IMG/VR virus record: IMGVR_UViG_3300048008_000449
Span: 62,001 to 126,000 of that record
Source: a virus
Strand: one strand, 5' to 3'
Length of the DNA: 64,000 nucleotides
Shown piece after piece: positions 41,998 to 49,594 of this stretch. Every line of letters begins with the position of its first letter. The stretch's first letter is position 1. The notes beneath the pieces are model-generated. The model saw only the letters and a list, made by a program, of their open reading frames with translations, was not told the DNA's origin and made no database searches. Both the position numbers and the translations under genes were made by a program.

Positions 41998-42594
41998 TTA
42001 GAACGATACAGTTAGTTTAACACCAACTTCACGATCAGTTTTGTCCCAATCGTTATTCATTGATTGCTTGATACCTGCTTTTAATGAAGTAGCATCAGTT
42101 AATCTCAAAGATGTACCAATTTCTGCAAATGGTGTATCTCTGTTGATGTCTGTATAATCACCTTCGATTGATTTTAGACCGTAGCCTAATTCACCGTATG
42201 GTGTAAAGTTAGCGATACTTGTTTTAACTCCAACTTTTGGTGTTAAATGTAATTCGCTTTTAGTAAAACTATCGCCCCAATTGTACTCAGCTTCACCTGT
42301 TACATATGCTGTTGCAAGTGTAGATTCTGCTGAACCCAACGGCATGGAAATAGTTTTACCAACAGATACATTATAGTCTCTGTTTGTACCGTTATCTGAT
42401 AACTGTACGCCTAGATCTAAAGAACCGTTAGTGTTATACACACTTACTGATCTTGTAGTATCGTTTGTTGATAATTCAACACCATAAACAGAGCCTTCAG
42501 CAGCCATTGTTAATGATGTATTATCATAATCGTCTGCGATAGCCGTAGACGAGATAAAGGCAGCCATGGCTGCTGTAATGATTAAATTTCTCAT
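41998..42594 (-). CDS. Outer-membrane beta-barrel protein
   Basis: 198 residues. Signal peptide MRNLIITAAMAAFISSTAIA, then alternating-residue strands (about eight) and a C-terminal ..EVGVKLTVSF with the terminal Phe typical of BAM-inserted barrels. Mature protein would sit in the host outer membrane. It might block superinfection by other phages, alter permeability or serve as a decoy receptor; this is inference. It lies directly downstream of the tmRNA. Confidence 0.8.
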   Translation of the reverse strand: MRNLIITAAMAAFISSTAIADDYDNTSLTMAAEGSVYGVELSTNDTTRSVSVYNTNGSLDLGVQLSDNGTNRDYNVSVGKTISMPLGSAESTLATAYVTGEAEYNWGDSFTKSELHLTPKVGVKTSIANFTPYGELGYGLKSIEGDYTDINRDTPFAEIGTSLRLTDATSLKAGIKQSMNNDWDKTDREVGVKLTVSF

Positions 42595-42616
42595 AAATGT
42601 TCCTTAATTTATAAAA

Positions 42617-42930
42617 TGGTCCCATCTTCGTTAATGGAGGCACTTCTGTTGCCAGGTAGTACCCACCCCTACGTGCTTAGTTAAACTAAGCCGCTAATGC
42701 CATTTCTGGCGAATAATTGTCATTTGCAATTATAGTTTTTGTTCGCGGTAACGGCGCTTACATCCCGGTAACTCCACTCATCTATCCTAACAGTCGATCC
42801 TAGTTCAGCCCCATCAAAAACACACTTACAAGCAGTGATTCAATATCTCATCTATAAATGTGTTTATGGTGGAGCTGCTCGGTACTGCCCCGAGGTCCTG
42901 TCTAGTCGTCAAATCGCTTCAACGTTACAA
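42617..42930 (-). ncRNA. ssrA: Two-piece, circularly permuted tmRNA (alphaproteobacterial type)
   Basis: The acceptor piece comes first (about 42930-42867): T arm CTCGG-GGCAGTA-CCGAG, then CAGCTCC-A-CCA ending at 42867. After a roughly 54-base intervening segment the coding piece starts at 42812 with GGGGCTG, which pairs with CAGCTCC (one G-U) to form the acceptor stem. GGGGCTGAACTAGGATCGAC is the usual tmRNA 5' sequence. The coding piece contains a tag frame, ANDNYSPEMALAA-stop (42727-42686), followed by hairpins. This gene order is that of alphaproteobacterial two-piece tmRNA. The 3' limit near 42617 is approximate. It rescues stalled ribosomes and tags nascent peptides for Clp proteolysis, and needs SmpB, which is not in this window. 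Confidence 0.93.
42686..42727 (-). other. tmRNA tag reading frame, ANDNYSPEMALAA
   Basis: Thirteen codons from GCA (resume codon, 42727) to TAG (42686). The tag begins AND like many proteobacterial tags and ends ALAA, the part recognised by ClpX (LAA) and ClpA. A CTTAG/CTAAG hairpin spans the stop, as in many tmRNAs. Confidence 0.93.
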
Positions 42931-42934
42931 GTTA

Positions 42935-42965
42935 TATTTATACACTCTTGTTTATGTTTTGTCAA
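42935..42965 (-). promoter_or_regulatory. Dual sigma70 and T4-late promoter of the tmRNA
   Basis: TTGACA (42960-42965), 17-base spacer, TATAAA (42937-42942). The -10 reads TATAAATA, which is also the perfect T4 late consensus. The tmRNA could therefore be made throughout infection. Confidence 0.78.
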
Positions 42966-43458
42966 CCTTTTTAAAGACATATTCAAAATTTTGTGTATTT
43001 GGATTATGTTGTACTAATTTTGCACCATTGCTAATATGAAAATGTGTAGCCATTGGTGTAAGTGGAGAAAGTGTAACCAAACGTTCAATATCATTTTTAT
43101 CTTTATAATAATCTTTTAGTTTAGCTACAATTTCTCTGCCAGCTCCTTTTTTACGTGACCATACTGTGTATGCAACTGCTATACTAGCATCATCAAGTAA
43201 ATTAGCATTCTGGCTTATAATGTTTAGTTCTCTTTCACTTTGTGGAATATCGTTACAATATGCAATGCATATAATACCTTGTATCTCATCATTGGCTTTT
43301 AGACCAAATATTTTTCTACCAAATGATGTTCTAAATTCCATATCTAAATTAGGCCTTACTGGATCTTCAGAACAATCTATGTCAGTTAGTTCAACTAGCT
43401 CACTAGATGATACCCACTTAAAGAAGTTATCAATTGAATCTTTAATTACTTTCAACAA
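42952..43458 (-). CDS. GNAT-family N-acetyltransferase
   Basis: 168 residues. SIAVAYTVWSRKKGAGREIVAKLKDYYKDK is the acetyl-CoA motif A region, and THFHISNGAKLV the C-terminal part. Its last residues overlap the -35 of the tmRNA promoter. It follows the peroxiredoxin gene by six bases. The substrate is unknown. Confidence 0.75.
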   Translation of the reverse strand: MLKVIKDSIDNFFKWVSSSELVELTDIDCSEDPVRPNLDMEFRTSFGRKIFGLKANDEIQGIICIAYCNDIPQSERELNIISQNANLLDDASIAVAYTVWSRKKGAGREIVAKLKDYYKDKNDIERLVTLSPLTPMATHFHISNGAKLVQHNPNTQNFEYVFKKVDKT

Positions 43459-43464
43459 TTACTC

Positions 43465-43998
43465 CTATAGAGACGCAAACACATTATCAGGGGATGTTTC
43501 TCCATATGGATCTGGATCTGAATCGTTTACGTATCCTGGTTCAATAAACATTTTTGTAATTGTTCCGTTATCAACAATCATTGCATAACGCCAACTACGC
43601 ATACCAAAGCCACGATTGTTAAATGTAACATCCATTCCCATACCTTTAGTAAAGTCGCCGTTTCCATCTGGAATAACTTTGACATTTTTTAAGTTTTGTG
43701 AATCACGCCATGCATTCATAACAAAAGCGTCATTAACACTAATGCAATAAATATCATCTACACCTTTGTCATAAAACTTCTGTGCATCCAATTCAAAGCC
43801 TGGAAGTTGAAATGTAGAGCAAGTAGGTGTAAATGCTCCAGGTAAACTAAACACAATAACTTTCTTGTTATTAAAAATTTCATCAGTAGATAAATCTGCC
43901 CACGTTGATGGCACAATTTCACAATTGTTAGATTCAGCATTTGGATCTGCTACTCTAACTCTAAATGACACTGATGGTACGGTCGTATTTTCTGTCAT
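43465..43998 (-). CDS. Peroxiredoxin, Prx5/AhpE-like
   Basis: 177 residues from the ATG at 43998, chosen for AGGAGAACATCA. The peroxidatic Cys is C60 in PGAFTPTCS, the Prx5-type signature. MRSWRYAMIVDNG and EPGYVNDSDPDPYGETSPDNV follow the family C-terminus. It reduces peroxides using host thiol donors. It has its own consensus sigma70 promoter, so expression is probably early. An uncommon function for a phage. Confidence 0.9.
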   Translation of the reverse strand: MTENTTVPSVSFRVRVADPNAESNNCEIVPSTWADLSTDEIFNNKKVIVFSLPGAFTPTCSTFQLPGFELDAQKFYDKGVDDIYCISVNDAFVMNAWRDSQNLKNVKVIPDGNGDFTKGMGMDVTFNNRGFGMRSWRYAMIVDNGTITKMFIEPGYVNDSDPDPYGETSPDNVFASL

Positions 43999-44030
43999 TG
44001 ATGTTCTCCTATAGTTAATCAATTGTCATA

Positions 44031-44059
44031 ATTATAAGGTGTTTTTTACATAAAGTCAA
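44031..44059 (-). promoter_or_regulatory. Consensus sigma70 promoter
   Basis: TTGACT (44054-44059), 17-base spacer, TATAAT (44031-44036), 33 bases before the peroxiredoxin ATG. Confidence 0.85.
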
Positions 44060-44078
44060 GCATTTTTATAGTTTTTTA

Positions 44079-44085
44079 ATAAATA
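44079..44085 (+). promoter_or_regulatory. T4-type late promoter, plus strand (AATAAATAGTT)
   Basis: ATAAATA eight bases before the ATG at 44094, giving a leader of about three bases. It is divergent from the peroxiredoxin promoter. Confidence 0.65.
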
Positions 44086-44093
44086 GTTATAAT

Positions 44094-44405
44094 ATGTTAG
44101 AATCAGAAGTATTACATTTTCAACAATTTATATCACCAATTCTAGGATTAGTGTTTACTGGAATAGTAGCACTATGGATTAAAGATCTGGTAGGCGATTT
44201 AGTAGCAAGCATACGTTGGAAAATGAAGCCAGGATTTGAACCAGGTGATGTTGTATATTTAGATGGTGAAAGAGCTACTATTATTAGTATAGGATATAGA
44301 GAAACTATATTTGAAGTTGATAATGGAAGAGGCAAAGTATGGAGATATATTTACAATACTCGTATTCCTACACACAGATTGGAGAAGTTGATTCATGAAA
44401 AATAA
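44094..44405 (+). CDS. Small MscS-like membrane protein
   Basis: 103 residues. One hydrophobic segment (about 10-30, FISPILGLVFTGIVALWI) is followed by a small beta-barrel (FEPGDVVYLDGERATIISIGYRETIFEV), resembling a minimal mechanosensitive-channel (MscS) core. Similar small proteins occur in T4-like cyanophages. It overlaps the lipase gene by 11 bases, so membrane remodelling is a shared theme. Confidence 0.68.
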   Translation: MLESEVLHFQQFISPILGLVFTGIVALWIKDLVGDLVASIRWKMKPGFEPGDVVYLDGERATIISIGYRETIFEVDNGRGKVWRYIYNTRIPTHRLEKLIHEK

Positions 44406-45150
44406 AACTATAAATTGGAGCCTTGCAGAATTATGTGCATGGATATGTGAATATGCATATGAAGATAAGCAAGCAATGAAAACATACCTATCTGCTAACA
44501 AAATAAAACATACAAATTTAAAATTCTTTGAACAAGATAACGCACAAGCATATGGAATTACAATGCATGATTATATTGTTATTGCATTTAGAGGAACAGA
44601 GCCACATCAATTTAAAGATATCTTAGCTGATATCAAAGCATGGCCTGCTGATGCAGAAACAAAAGGACATGTACATTCAGGATTCAAAGGCGAATTAGAT
44701 AAACTATATCCTAATATTATAAAGTGGTTAGGTAAAAAAGTAACTACTAAAAAAATTGTAATTACTGGACATAGTTTAGGAGCTGCAATGGCAACTATAT
44801 GTGCAAGTAGATTTCATCAGTTAGGTGCTGATCAAGTATTATATACTTACGGATGTCCTAGAACAGGAAATAAAGAATGGGGTAAACAATTTGATGACAT
44901 AGAAGCATATCGTTTTGTTAATAACAATGATATTGTATGCCAAGTTCCACCATTTGGATATTATTCACACATAGGTGAATTATACTATATGTCTTATACT
45001 AATCGTATTAGTAACAAAATGAATTGGTGGCAACGTTTTGGAGATAAAGTAAGAGGAAGATGCAAAGCATGGAGTAAGTTTGAATTCTTCGATAGTTTAT
45101 ATGATCACCTAGGTGCTCATTACATTAAAAAAATTACTTCTCGTAAATAA
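44395..45150 (+). CDS. Class 3 lipase (alpha/beta hydrolase)
   Basis: 251 residues. The nucleophile is S127 in GHSLGAA; D179 (NNNDIV) and H192 (YYSHIG) complete the triad. AFRGTEP is the oxyanion-strand motif of class 3 lipases. There is no signal peptide, so it acts in the cytoplasm or after lysis. Coupled to the MscS-like gene, it may attack host membrane lipids or release fatty acids; this is inference. Confidence 0.9.
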   Translation: MKNKTINWSLAELCAWICEYAYEDKQAMKTYLSANKIKHTNLKFFEQDNAQAYGITMHDYIVIAFRGTEPHQFKDILADIKAWPADAETKGHVHSGFKGELDKLYPNIIKWLGKKVTTKKIVITGHSLGAAMATICASRFHQLGADQVLYTYGCPRTGNKEWGKQFDDIEAYRFVNNNDIVCQVPPFGYYSHIGELYYMSYTNRISNKMNWWQRFGDKVRGRCKAWSKFEFFDSLYDHLGAHYIKKITSRK

Positions 45151-46108
45151 GTTGTGTTTCATCAATACCGTGTTTCCACGTACCTTCTAAACTTTTAACA
45201 ACACAAGATCCCATTTTATTAATTGTAAGTTCTAATTGTTCTTGACTACCTACGAGTTCTGCTTTTAATACAGAATAACATGGTTGTGGATTCTTTTCTA
45301 TGGCAAGTATACACATATGTTCTAATCCATTATAACGCCAATTGTAACCAATACGTGTATCTTTGCCTTCAATAAATCCATCGTAACGTATTACATCCCA
45401 TAATATAAACTTAACTTTATCTGGCTCTGCTTCTAATACTTTTTCATTGCTAGTTTCTGCAATTTTAGGACCATCTGCAACAACTGCATGTCCGTCATAA
45501 ACAGTACTTTGTCCTTGTGCTAGATTTTTAAATTGTTCGTCATACATATCCCAACCAAGTATTGCATTACCATCTTTATCATTATAGGTAACTGTATCAT
45601 TGTGTATAATAATATTAATACGCAAACCTCTAGAACATTGCTGTACTGAAGCTGGAAATAATTCAAATGATTTGTAATCTTGTGTGGAAGGTGTGCTTAT
45701 AGGATAGCCCATTATTAATCCGGGCCATACTTTGTTAATTGTATCTATTTCTAAACCTAAGTCTAAATCTTGTCTGATTACAGATACAAATATTGGAGCA
45801 TCATATTGATTCATATGTTGCATAGCCATATTACATGAAAAGTACTTTTCTTTTTCAGTGTACTTCTCTTGAATAATATCATCTATTATGTGAGTGAATT
45901 TTGCAATACCCATACCAAACTTTTTACCCATTCGCTTTGGAGTAAAATCTGGCATGTTGAGATTGATCCACGGATTATAAGAAATACTTATAATCCGCTT
46001 CAATATAACTTCTTTGCTGTATTGCTCTAAGATATCTAGTTTATCTTCTTGCGAAGGAGCTACAGTTAAATTTTGTATAATTTCTGATAATAGATGTATT
46101 TTGCTCAT
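45134..46108 (-). CDS. Inactive T4-type DNA ligase homologue (pseudo-enzyme)
   Basis: 324 residues. The N-terminal half follows T4 gp30: ILEQYSKEVILKRI, then RQDLDLGLEIDTINKVWPGLI. Where gp30 has the adenylated K159 (KADGAR), this protein has C158 in QCSRGLR, losing both Lys and Asp. Motif III is YDGHAVV (Glu to His) and motif IV is degraded (MGSCVVKS). The OB domain is absent. It therefore cannot form an adenylate. The reading frame is intact with a leaderless late promoter. The start MSKIHLLSE could be capsid-targeting-like (L-S-E). A packaged DNA-binding role is possible. Confidence 0.8.
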   Translation of the reverse strand: MSKIHLLSEIIQNLTVAPSQEDKLDILEQYSKEVILKRIISISYNPWINLNMPDFTPKRMGKKFGMGIAKFTHIIDDIIQEKYTEKEKYFSCNMAMQHMNQYDAPIFVSVIRQDLDLGLEIDTINKVWPGLIMGYPISTPSTQDYKSFELFPASVQQCSRGLRINIIIHNDTVTYNDKDGNAILGWDMYDEQFKNLAQGQSTVYDGHAVVADGPKIAETSNEKVLEAEPDKVKFILWDVIRYDGFIEGKDTRIGYNWRYNGLEHMCILAIEKNPQPCYSVLKAELVGSQEQLELTINKMGSCVVKSLEGTWKHGIDETQLIYEK

Positions 46109-46113
46109 ACAAC

Positions 46114-46120
46114 TATTTAT
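46114..46120 (-). promoter_or_regulatory. T4-type late promoter, leaderless (CATAAATAGTTGT)
   Basis: Five bases between ATAAATA and the ATG at 46108; the core is identical to the promoter at 10973. Confidence 0.72.
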
Positions 46121-46137
46121 GCGATTAAAACTATACT

Positions 46138-46188
46138 TTATTTTGGTTTATTAATAAACTCAAGTTCGTCATCAGTGTAAGGCCACAT
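46138..46188 (-). CDS. 16-residue peptide, translationally coupled
   Basis: ATG at 46188 overlaps the stop of the DUF1127 gene (TAATG). The product is MWPYTDDELEFINKPK. Small size makes this uncertain, but the overlap and the acidic helical look argue for translation. Confidence 0.4.
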   Translation of the reverse strand: MWPYTDDELEFINKPK

Positions 46189-46442
46189 TATGATGATTCC
46201 TTGTTTTTATCTGTTGTATAACCAAATCTTCCTCTGTAAACTTTACCACCATTTGCGATATACGTGATATCACCTCTACAAATACCAATGTCATTTAATT
46301 CGTATTCAGTTAATTGTGAAAGAGCTTTATAAGTTGCATTACGACTTGAACGTCTTGCTCTTGCTTCTAGAAATGCATCAAATGCATTTCTAACTTTGTC
46401 GCAAATTGCACAATAAGTTTTTGTTAGTGTTAGTGTTGTCAT
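46188..46442 (-). CDS. DUF1127 protein
   Basis: 84 residues. The C-terminal half (LSQLTEYELNDIGICRGDITYIA) is the DUF1127 (YjiS-like) signature; an Arg-rich helix (ARARRSSRNATYKA) precedes it. Small DUF1127 proteins in alphaproteobacteria are reported to bind RNA and affect RNA turnover and phosphate or carbon metabolism. It overlaps the next upstream gene (ATGA) and lies in a unit led by a GC-rich structured RNA. Confidence 0.82.
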   Translation of the reverse strand: MTTLTLTKTYCAICDKVRNAFDAFLEARARRSSRNATYKALSQLTEYELNDIGICRGDITYIANGGKVYRGRFGYTTDKNKESS

Positions 46443-46660
46443 TTTGCTTTTCTCGCTTCAATTTCTTCACGTACTTCTGCAAGTTCTAACATTAACGCTT
46501 TTGCTTCTGCATAGTACCCTTGTCTTGCAAGTTCACTAGCGGCTTTTGATCTGCCTGCTTGTTCACCCATCTCAATTAATCGTGCAAATACTGCACTAAT
46601 TTTTTCGCCAATTACTTCACATAATCTGCATGTTGTTCTGTATACTGTTGCTGTAGTCAT
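46439..46660 (-). CDS. Small protein related to DUF1127-neighbour family
   Basis: About 73 residues from the ATG at 46660 (GGATCTAACA upstream); an ATG four codons earlier is also possible. It has two Cys near the start (TTCRLCEVIGEKI), then GRSKAASELARQGYYAEAKALMLELAEVREE, like alphaproteobacterial small proteins that accompany DUF1127. Helical. Function unknown. Confidence 0.68.
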   Translation of the reverse strand: MTTATVYRTTCRLCEVIGEKISAVFARLIEMGEQAGRSKAASELARQGYYAEAKALMLELAEVREEIEARKAK

Positions 46661-46662
46661 TG

Positions 46663-46866
46663 TTAGATCCATCCTGTAAGGTTTTTATTAATTAAGTCAG
46701 CTCTATATTTAGGTCCCTGACCTCCGTTTGCTCGCATGTATTCATATGCATACGACCAGTCTTTACCGTATTCTGTTTTTGCGTAAGTCATTAGATTCTG
46801 GTCGATAGCCACACGAGTCTTACCGCCAAATATCAATGACCAAGCACTAAAAAAGTGTTTTATCAT
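46663..46866 (-). CDS. Small hypothetical protein
   Basis: 67 residues, basic N-terminus (MIKHFFSAWSLIFGGKTRV) then KTEYGKDWSYAYEYMRANGGQGPKYR. GGAG precedes the ATG by eight bases (ACGGAGAATACAAATG). First gene after the structured leader. No family was recognised. Confidence 0.65.
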   Translation of the reverse strand: MIKHFFSAWSLIFGGKTRVAIDQNLMTYAKTEYGKDWSYAYEYMRANGGQGPKYRADLINKNLTGWI

Positions 46867-46869
46867 TTG

Positions 46870-47101
46870 TATTCTCCGTTATGTATGTGGATGTTTTTGG
46901 GAAAGCATCCAATTGTTTTGCCAGTCTCTCCTGGCCGCTACCACTGCGCCTATGTTGCCACTGCGCCACTTGTAAGGCATGGGTTATGCCCTGGTCTTTC
47001 CCGAGTGCCACTCATTTTTTCTAAGCTGAGGTCGCTTTGTGCTACTTTGCACATGTAAATTACTGTACAACGTTGTACGGTTTTATTACACATCTATTTA
47101 T
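46870..47101 (-). ncRNA. GC-rich structured leader or small RNA behind a late promoter
   Basis: The interval is far richer in G+C than its surroundings. It starts at a late promoter (ATAAATA, 47095-47101). Visible hairpins include GTACAACGTTGTAC, GGCAT/ATGCC, GCCAG/CTGGC and GGATG/CATCC just before the 46866 gene. GGCGCAGTGG occurs twice (tRNA D-arm-like). A 34-codon frame (MCKVAQSDLSLEK..) exists but has no ribosome site. It does not match tmRNA, 6S, SRP or RNase P features that I know. Confidence 0.5.
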
Positions 47102-47179
47102 CATTTAGACCGATAAAAAGTAAGTAAGTATTGTTGCACTATACGCATTTACGAATTGCGTGTAGAGCATGACTCAATA

Positions 47180-48304
47180 TCATTTAGTTGTTGTACTCTC
47201 ATAGGTACGATTAAACTGATTATGTACTGTTACAAATGTTGTACATTTACTGAGTTGTTTTAATTTTAATGCACCTGCATATGTGCAAGTACTGCGTAAT
47301 CCGCCTAGTAGATCTTGAATAGTACTTTCAACATGTCCACGATATGGAACAAGTACTTCTCTACCTTCACTACTACGATAATCTTTTAGGCCACCAAAGT
47401 GTTTTGTGTTTGCGGCATCACTGCTCATACCGTAAAACTGTACGAACTTCTTTTCTTGTACTTTATGTTTACGATTATTTAGATGCTCGCCAATTTCATA
47501 TTCTAATTCATTTGTTTCATAGAACTTTGTAATTACTTCGCCGCCGCCTTGATCATGCCCAGCAAGCATACCACCAAGCATAACAAAATCTGCTCCACCT
47601 GCAAAGGCCTTAGCGACATCGCCAGGGCAAGTACACCCACCGTCAGCAATAATGTGACCCCCAAGTCCATGGGCGGCATCTGCACACTCGATAACCGCAG
47701 ATAACTGCGGGTATCCAACACCAGTTTGTATCCTAGTAGTGCAAACAGAGCCGGGACCAATACCCACTTTAACAATATCAGCTCCACTTAAAATTAACTC
47801 CTCTGTCATTTCTCCGGTAACTACGTTACCTGCTATAATTACTAAGTCTGGAAATTGATCACGTACTTTACGAACACGTGCCGCAAAATGATCACTATAA
47901 CCATTAGCAATATCCATACATATATATTTTAATTGATTAGTATCTGCTTGTACACTAACTAACTTTAAAAAGTCAGCATCACTTGTACCAATACTCATAG
48001 CGACATTTTGTGCTCGTCTACTATCTGGGTAATCGTTATTAAAAAATTCTACAAGTTGTTCTGCTGAATAAGTCTTAACTAGGCAAGTAAAGATACCTTG
48101 TTGTGCAAGAGTGTCTGCCATTTCAAACGTACCAACACCATCCATGTTAGCGGCCATAATAGGAACACCTTCATATTCTGCTTTACTGTTTCTAAATTTA
48201 AACTTGCGTTCTAGCCTTACTTGTTTACGTGATACAAGTGTTGAACGTTTGGGACGAATCAATACATCACTATAATCTAGTTTTACTTCGTTTTCAATTC
48301 TCAT
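47180..48304 (-). CDS. guaC: GMP reductase
   Basis: 374 residues, IMPDH/GMPR barrel without CBS domains. The catalytic Cys is C188 in [27 protein letters not shown] and [24 protein letters not shown] favour GMP reductase over IMPDH. It converts GMP to IMP with NADPH, balancing purines for DNA synthesis. Overlaps the cytidylyltransferase gene by 11 bases. Confidence 0.88.
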   Translation of the reverse strand: MRIENEVKLDYSDVLIRPKRSTLVSRKQVRLERKFKFRNSKAEYEGVPIMAANMDGVGTFEMADTLAQQGIFTCLVKTYSAEQLVEFFNNDYPDSRRAQNVAMSIGTSDADFLKLVSVQADTNQLKYICMDIANGYSDHFAARVRKVRDQFPDLVIIAGNVVTGEMTEELILSGADIVKVGIGPGSVCTTRIQTGVGYPQLSAVIECADAAHGLGGHIIADGGCTCPGDVAKAFAGGADFVMLGGMLAGHDQGGGEVITKFYETNELEYEIGEHLNNRKHKVQEKKFVQFYGMSSDAANTKHFGGLKDYRSSEGREVLVPYRGHVESTIQDLLGGLRSTCTYAGALKLKQLSKCTTFVTVHNQFNRTYESTTTK

Positions 48305-48710
48305 TATTACATACCCTTTTTCTTAAATCTGTTGTGCTAAATCTGTGATCTCTTTTATTAAAGTGTAACTCAATGCCACGCTTACGACATACATCTTTTC
48401 CAGTAAATTCTTTTTCTTTATATTCGTCGCCTAAGAATCTAACATCTAACTGAAACAGCTCTAATATATCAATTAAATCTTGTTCAGTTTGATATGGTAC
48501 AATCTCATCTACAAACTTTAATGCATTTAGTTGTGCATAACGTTCTACCATTGTTTGTATAGGCTTATTTTTTGTATCTGGACGATCAATAGTTGGATCA
48601 CTTTGCAATCCTACAATTAAAATATCACAGTTTGCTTTTGCTTCTCTGAGCATGCCTATATGACCTGCGTGTAACAAATCAAATGTACTACATGTAAATC
48701 CTATTCTCAT
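48294..48710 (-). CDS. Cytidylyltransferase-family nucleotidyltransferase (TagD-like)
   Basis: 138 residues from the ATG at 48710, which overlaps the previous stop (ATGA). H-x-G-H is at 14-17 ([11 protein letters not shown]) and [14 protein letters not shown] and STTDLRKR complete the glycerol-3-phosphate cytidylyltransferase pattern. It would activate a phosphorylated polyol or sugar with CTP. Paired with an amidotransferase; a surface-polymer or modified-base role is possible. Confidence 0.85.
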   Translation of the reverse strand: MRIGFTCSTFDLLHAGHIGMLREAKANCDILIVGLQSDPTIDRPDTKNKPIQTMVERYAQLNALKFVDEIVPYQTEQDLIDILELFQLDVRFLGDEYKEKEFTGKDVCRKRGIELHFNKRDHRFSTTDLRKRVCNNEN

Positions 48711-49276
48711 AATCCTAATACTCCATATGCTTCGTATGGCAACCAATGTGTATTCATTCTTTCAGGGTGCCAAAGTACTGTTATAATGTTATCTAGTTTC
48801 CAGCTCTCACAATTTCCATCTTCGTCTGTTGCTAATGTTGTTGCTCCATACGGTATACTACTTAATATTTCTTCGTGACGACTGTGAACTTTAATCTCAC
48901 TACCATTGTAGTATACATTATGATCTTGCTTGTGTCTACCATTTAGTGCGATTTTACCACCAAAACTCACGTTGAGGAATTGGCATCCTCTGCTGATTCC
49001 TAGTATAGGTTTATTATAGAGCTTTGCTAAATCTAACGTGTGCTTTTCTACTCTTAAACGGTTTTCATCATATTGCCAATTACCGGGTACCATACTGTTA
49101 CCACCTGTAAACACTACTAGATCGCTTTTAACCACAATGTCTGTTTGGTAGTGTTCTAAGTTATTTGGAATTGGTCTTAATGTGTGTCCAGAGAACATGT
49201 CATAGAATCCGTGATCTAAGCTGTCGTATGGACCGTTTCGAAAGTCAATCACACGTTGCGTGATTGCTATTTTCAT
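48707..49276 (-). CDS. Class I glutamine amidotransferase-like protein
   Basis: 189 residues. C98 in GISRGCQFLN and H170-x-E172 in WHPERM form the triad. The sequence parallels the protein at 20437 (shared ITQR start, GHTLRPIPNN, VFTGGN, WHPERM). Coupled by ATGA to the cytidylyltransferase gene. Similar pairs occur in capsule or lipopolysaccharide loci of bacteria. Confidence 0.83.
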   Translation of the reverse strand: MKIAITQRVIDFRNGPYDSLDHGFYDMFSGHTLRPIPNNLEHYQTDIVVKSDLVVFTGGNSMVPGNWQYDENRLRVEKHTLDLAKLYNKPILGISRGCQFLNVSFGGKIALNGRHKQDHNVYYNGSEIKVHSRHEEILSSIPYGATTLATDEDGNCESWKLDNIITVLWHPERMNTHWLPYEAYGVLGL

Positions 49277-49281
49277 TTATT

Positions 49282-49584
49282 TTATTCTGTTTTTTCTAAT
49301 GTGACTTCTAATGGAAAACCATTTCGTCTAGATTCTGTAATAGCTTCAACACATTTCTGTTCAGCTACTTCATAACTATATGTGCCTGCAATACCTCGGC
49401 CTTTTTCGTGGACCTCAAGCATCACTGACTTTGCTTCGTCTAATGTTTTATTAAAAGTTTGTTGTAAAACAATAACTACAAAGTCTTGCGGAGTGCTTTC
49501 GTCATTAAGTATGATCACATTAAACTTAGGTGGACTACTTAATTTAGTGATTTCTGCTACTTCGTCTTGTGATGCTTGTGCCAT
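49282..49584 (-). CDS. clpS: ClpS, N-degron adaptor for ClpAP
   Basis: 100 residues. VIILNDESTPQDFV (N27, D28 for N-terminal residue binding), VMLEVHEKGRGIAGTY (H59) and the C-terminal AITESRRNGFPLEVTLEKTE are diagnostic. ClpS delivers proteins with N-terminal aromatic or Leu residues to ClpA. A ClpA with a ClpP-docking loop is encoded at 25623, so the pair is complete within this phage. Confidence 0.95.
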   Translation of the reverse strand: MAQASQDEVAEITKLSSPPKFNVIILNDESTPQDFVVIVLQQTFNKTLDEAKSVMLEVHEKGRGIAGTYSYEVAEQKCVEAITESRRNGFPLEVTLEKTE

Positions 49585-49594
49585 GTTTTACCTT

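Noticed and set aside
45134-46108. Annotation as a functional DNA ligase
   Set aside because: The catalytic Lys position is Cys, motif III Glu is His, motif IV is altered and the OB domain is missing.
46855-47058. Plus-strand open frame of 67 codons over the GC-rich leader
   Set aside because: Lies antisense to a hairpin-rich leader with a minus-strand late promoter; no ribosome site or family.
46870-47101. GC-rich leader considered as a second tmRNA, tRNA, 6S RNA or RNase P RNA
   Set aside because: No acceptor stem with CCA, no tag frame, no T arm and no family-specific core could be found; kept only as an unassigned structured RNA.
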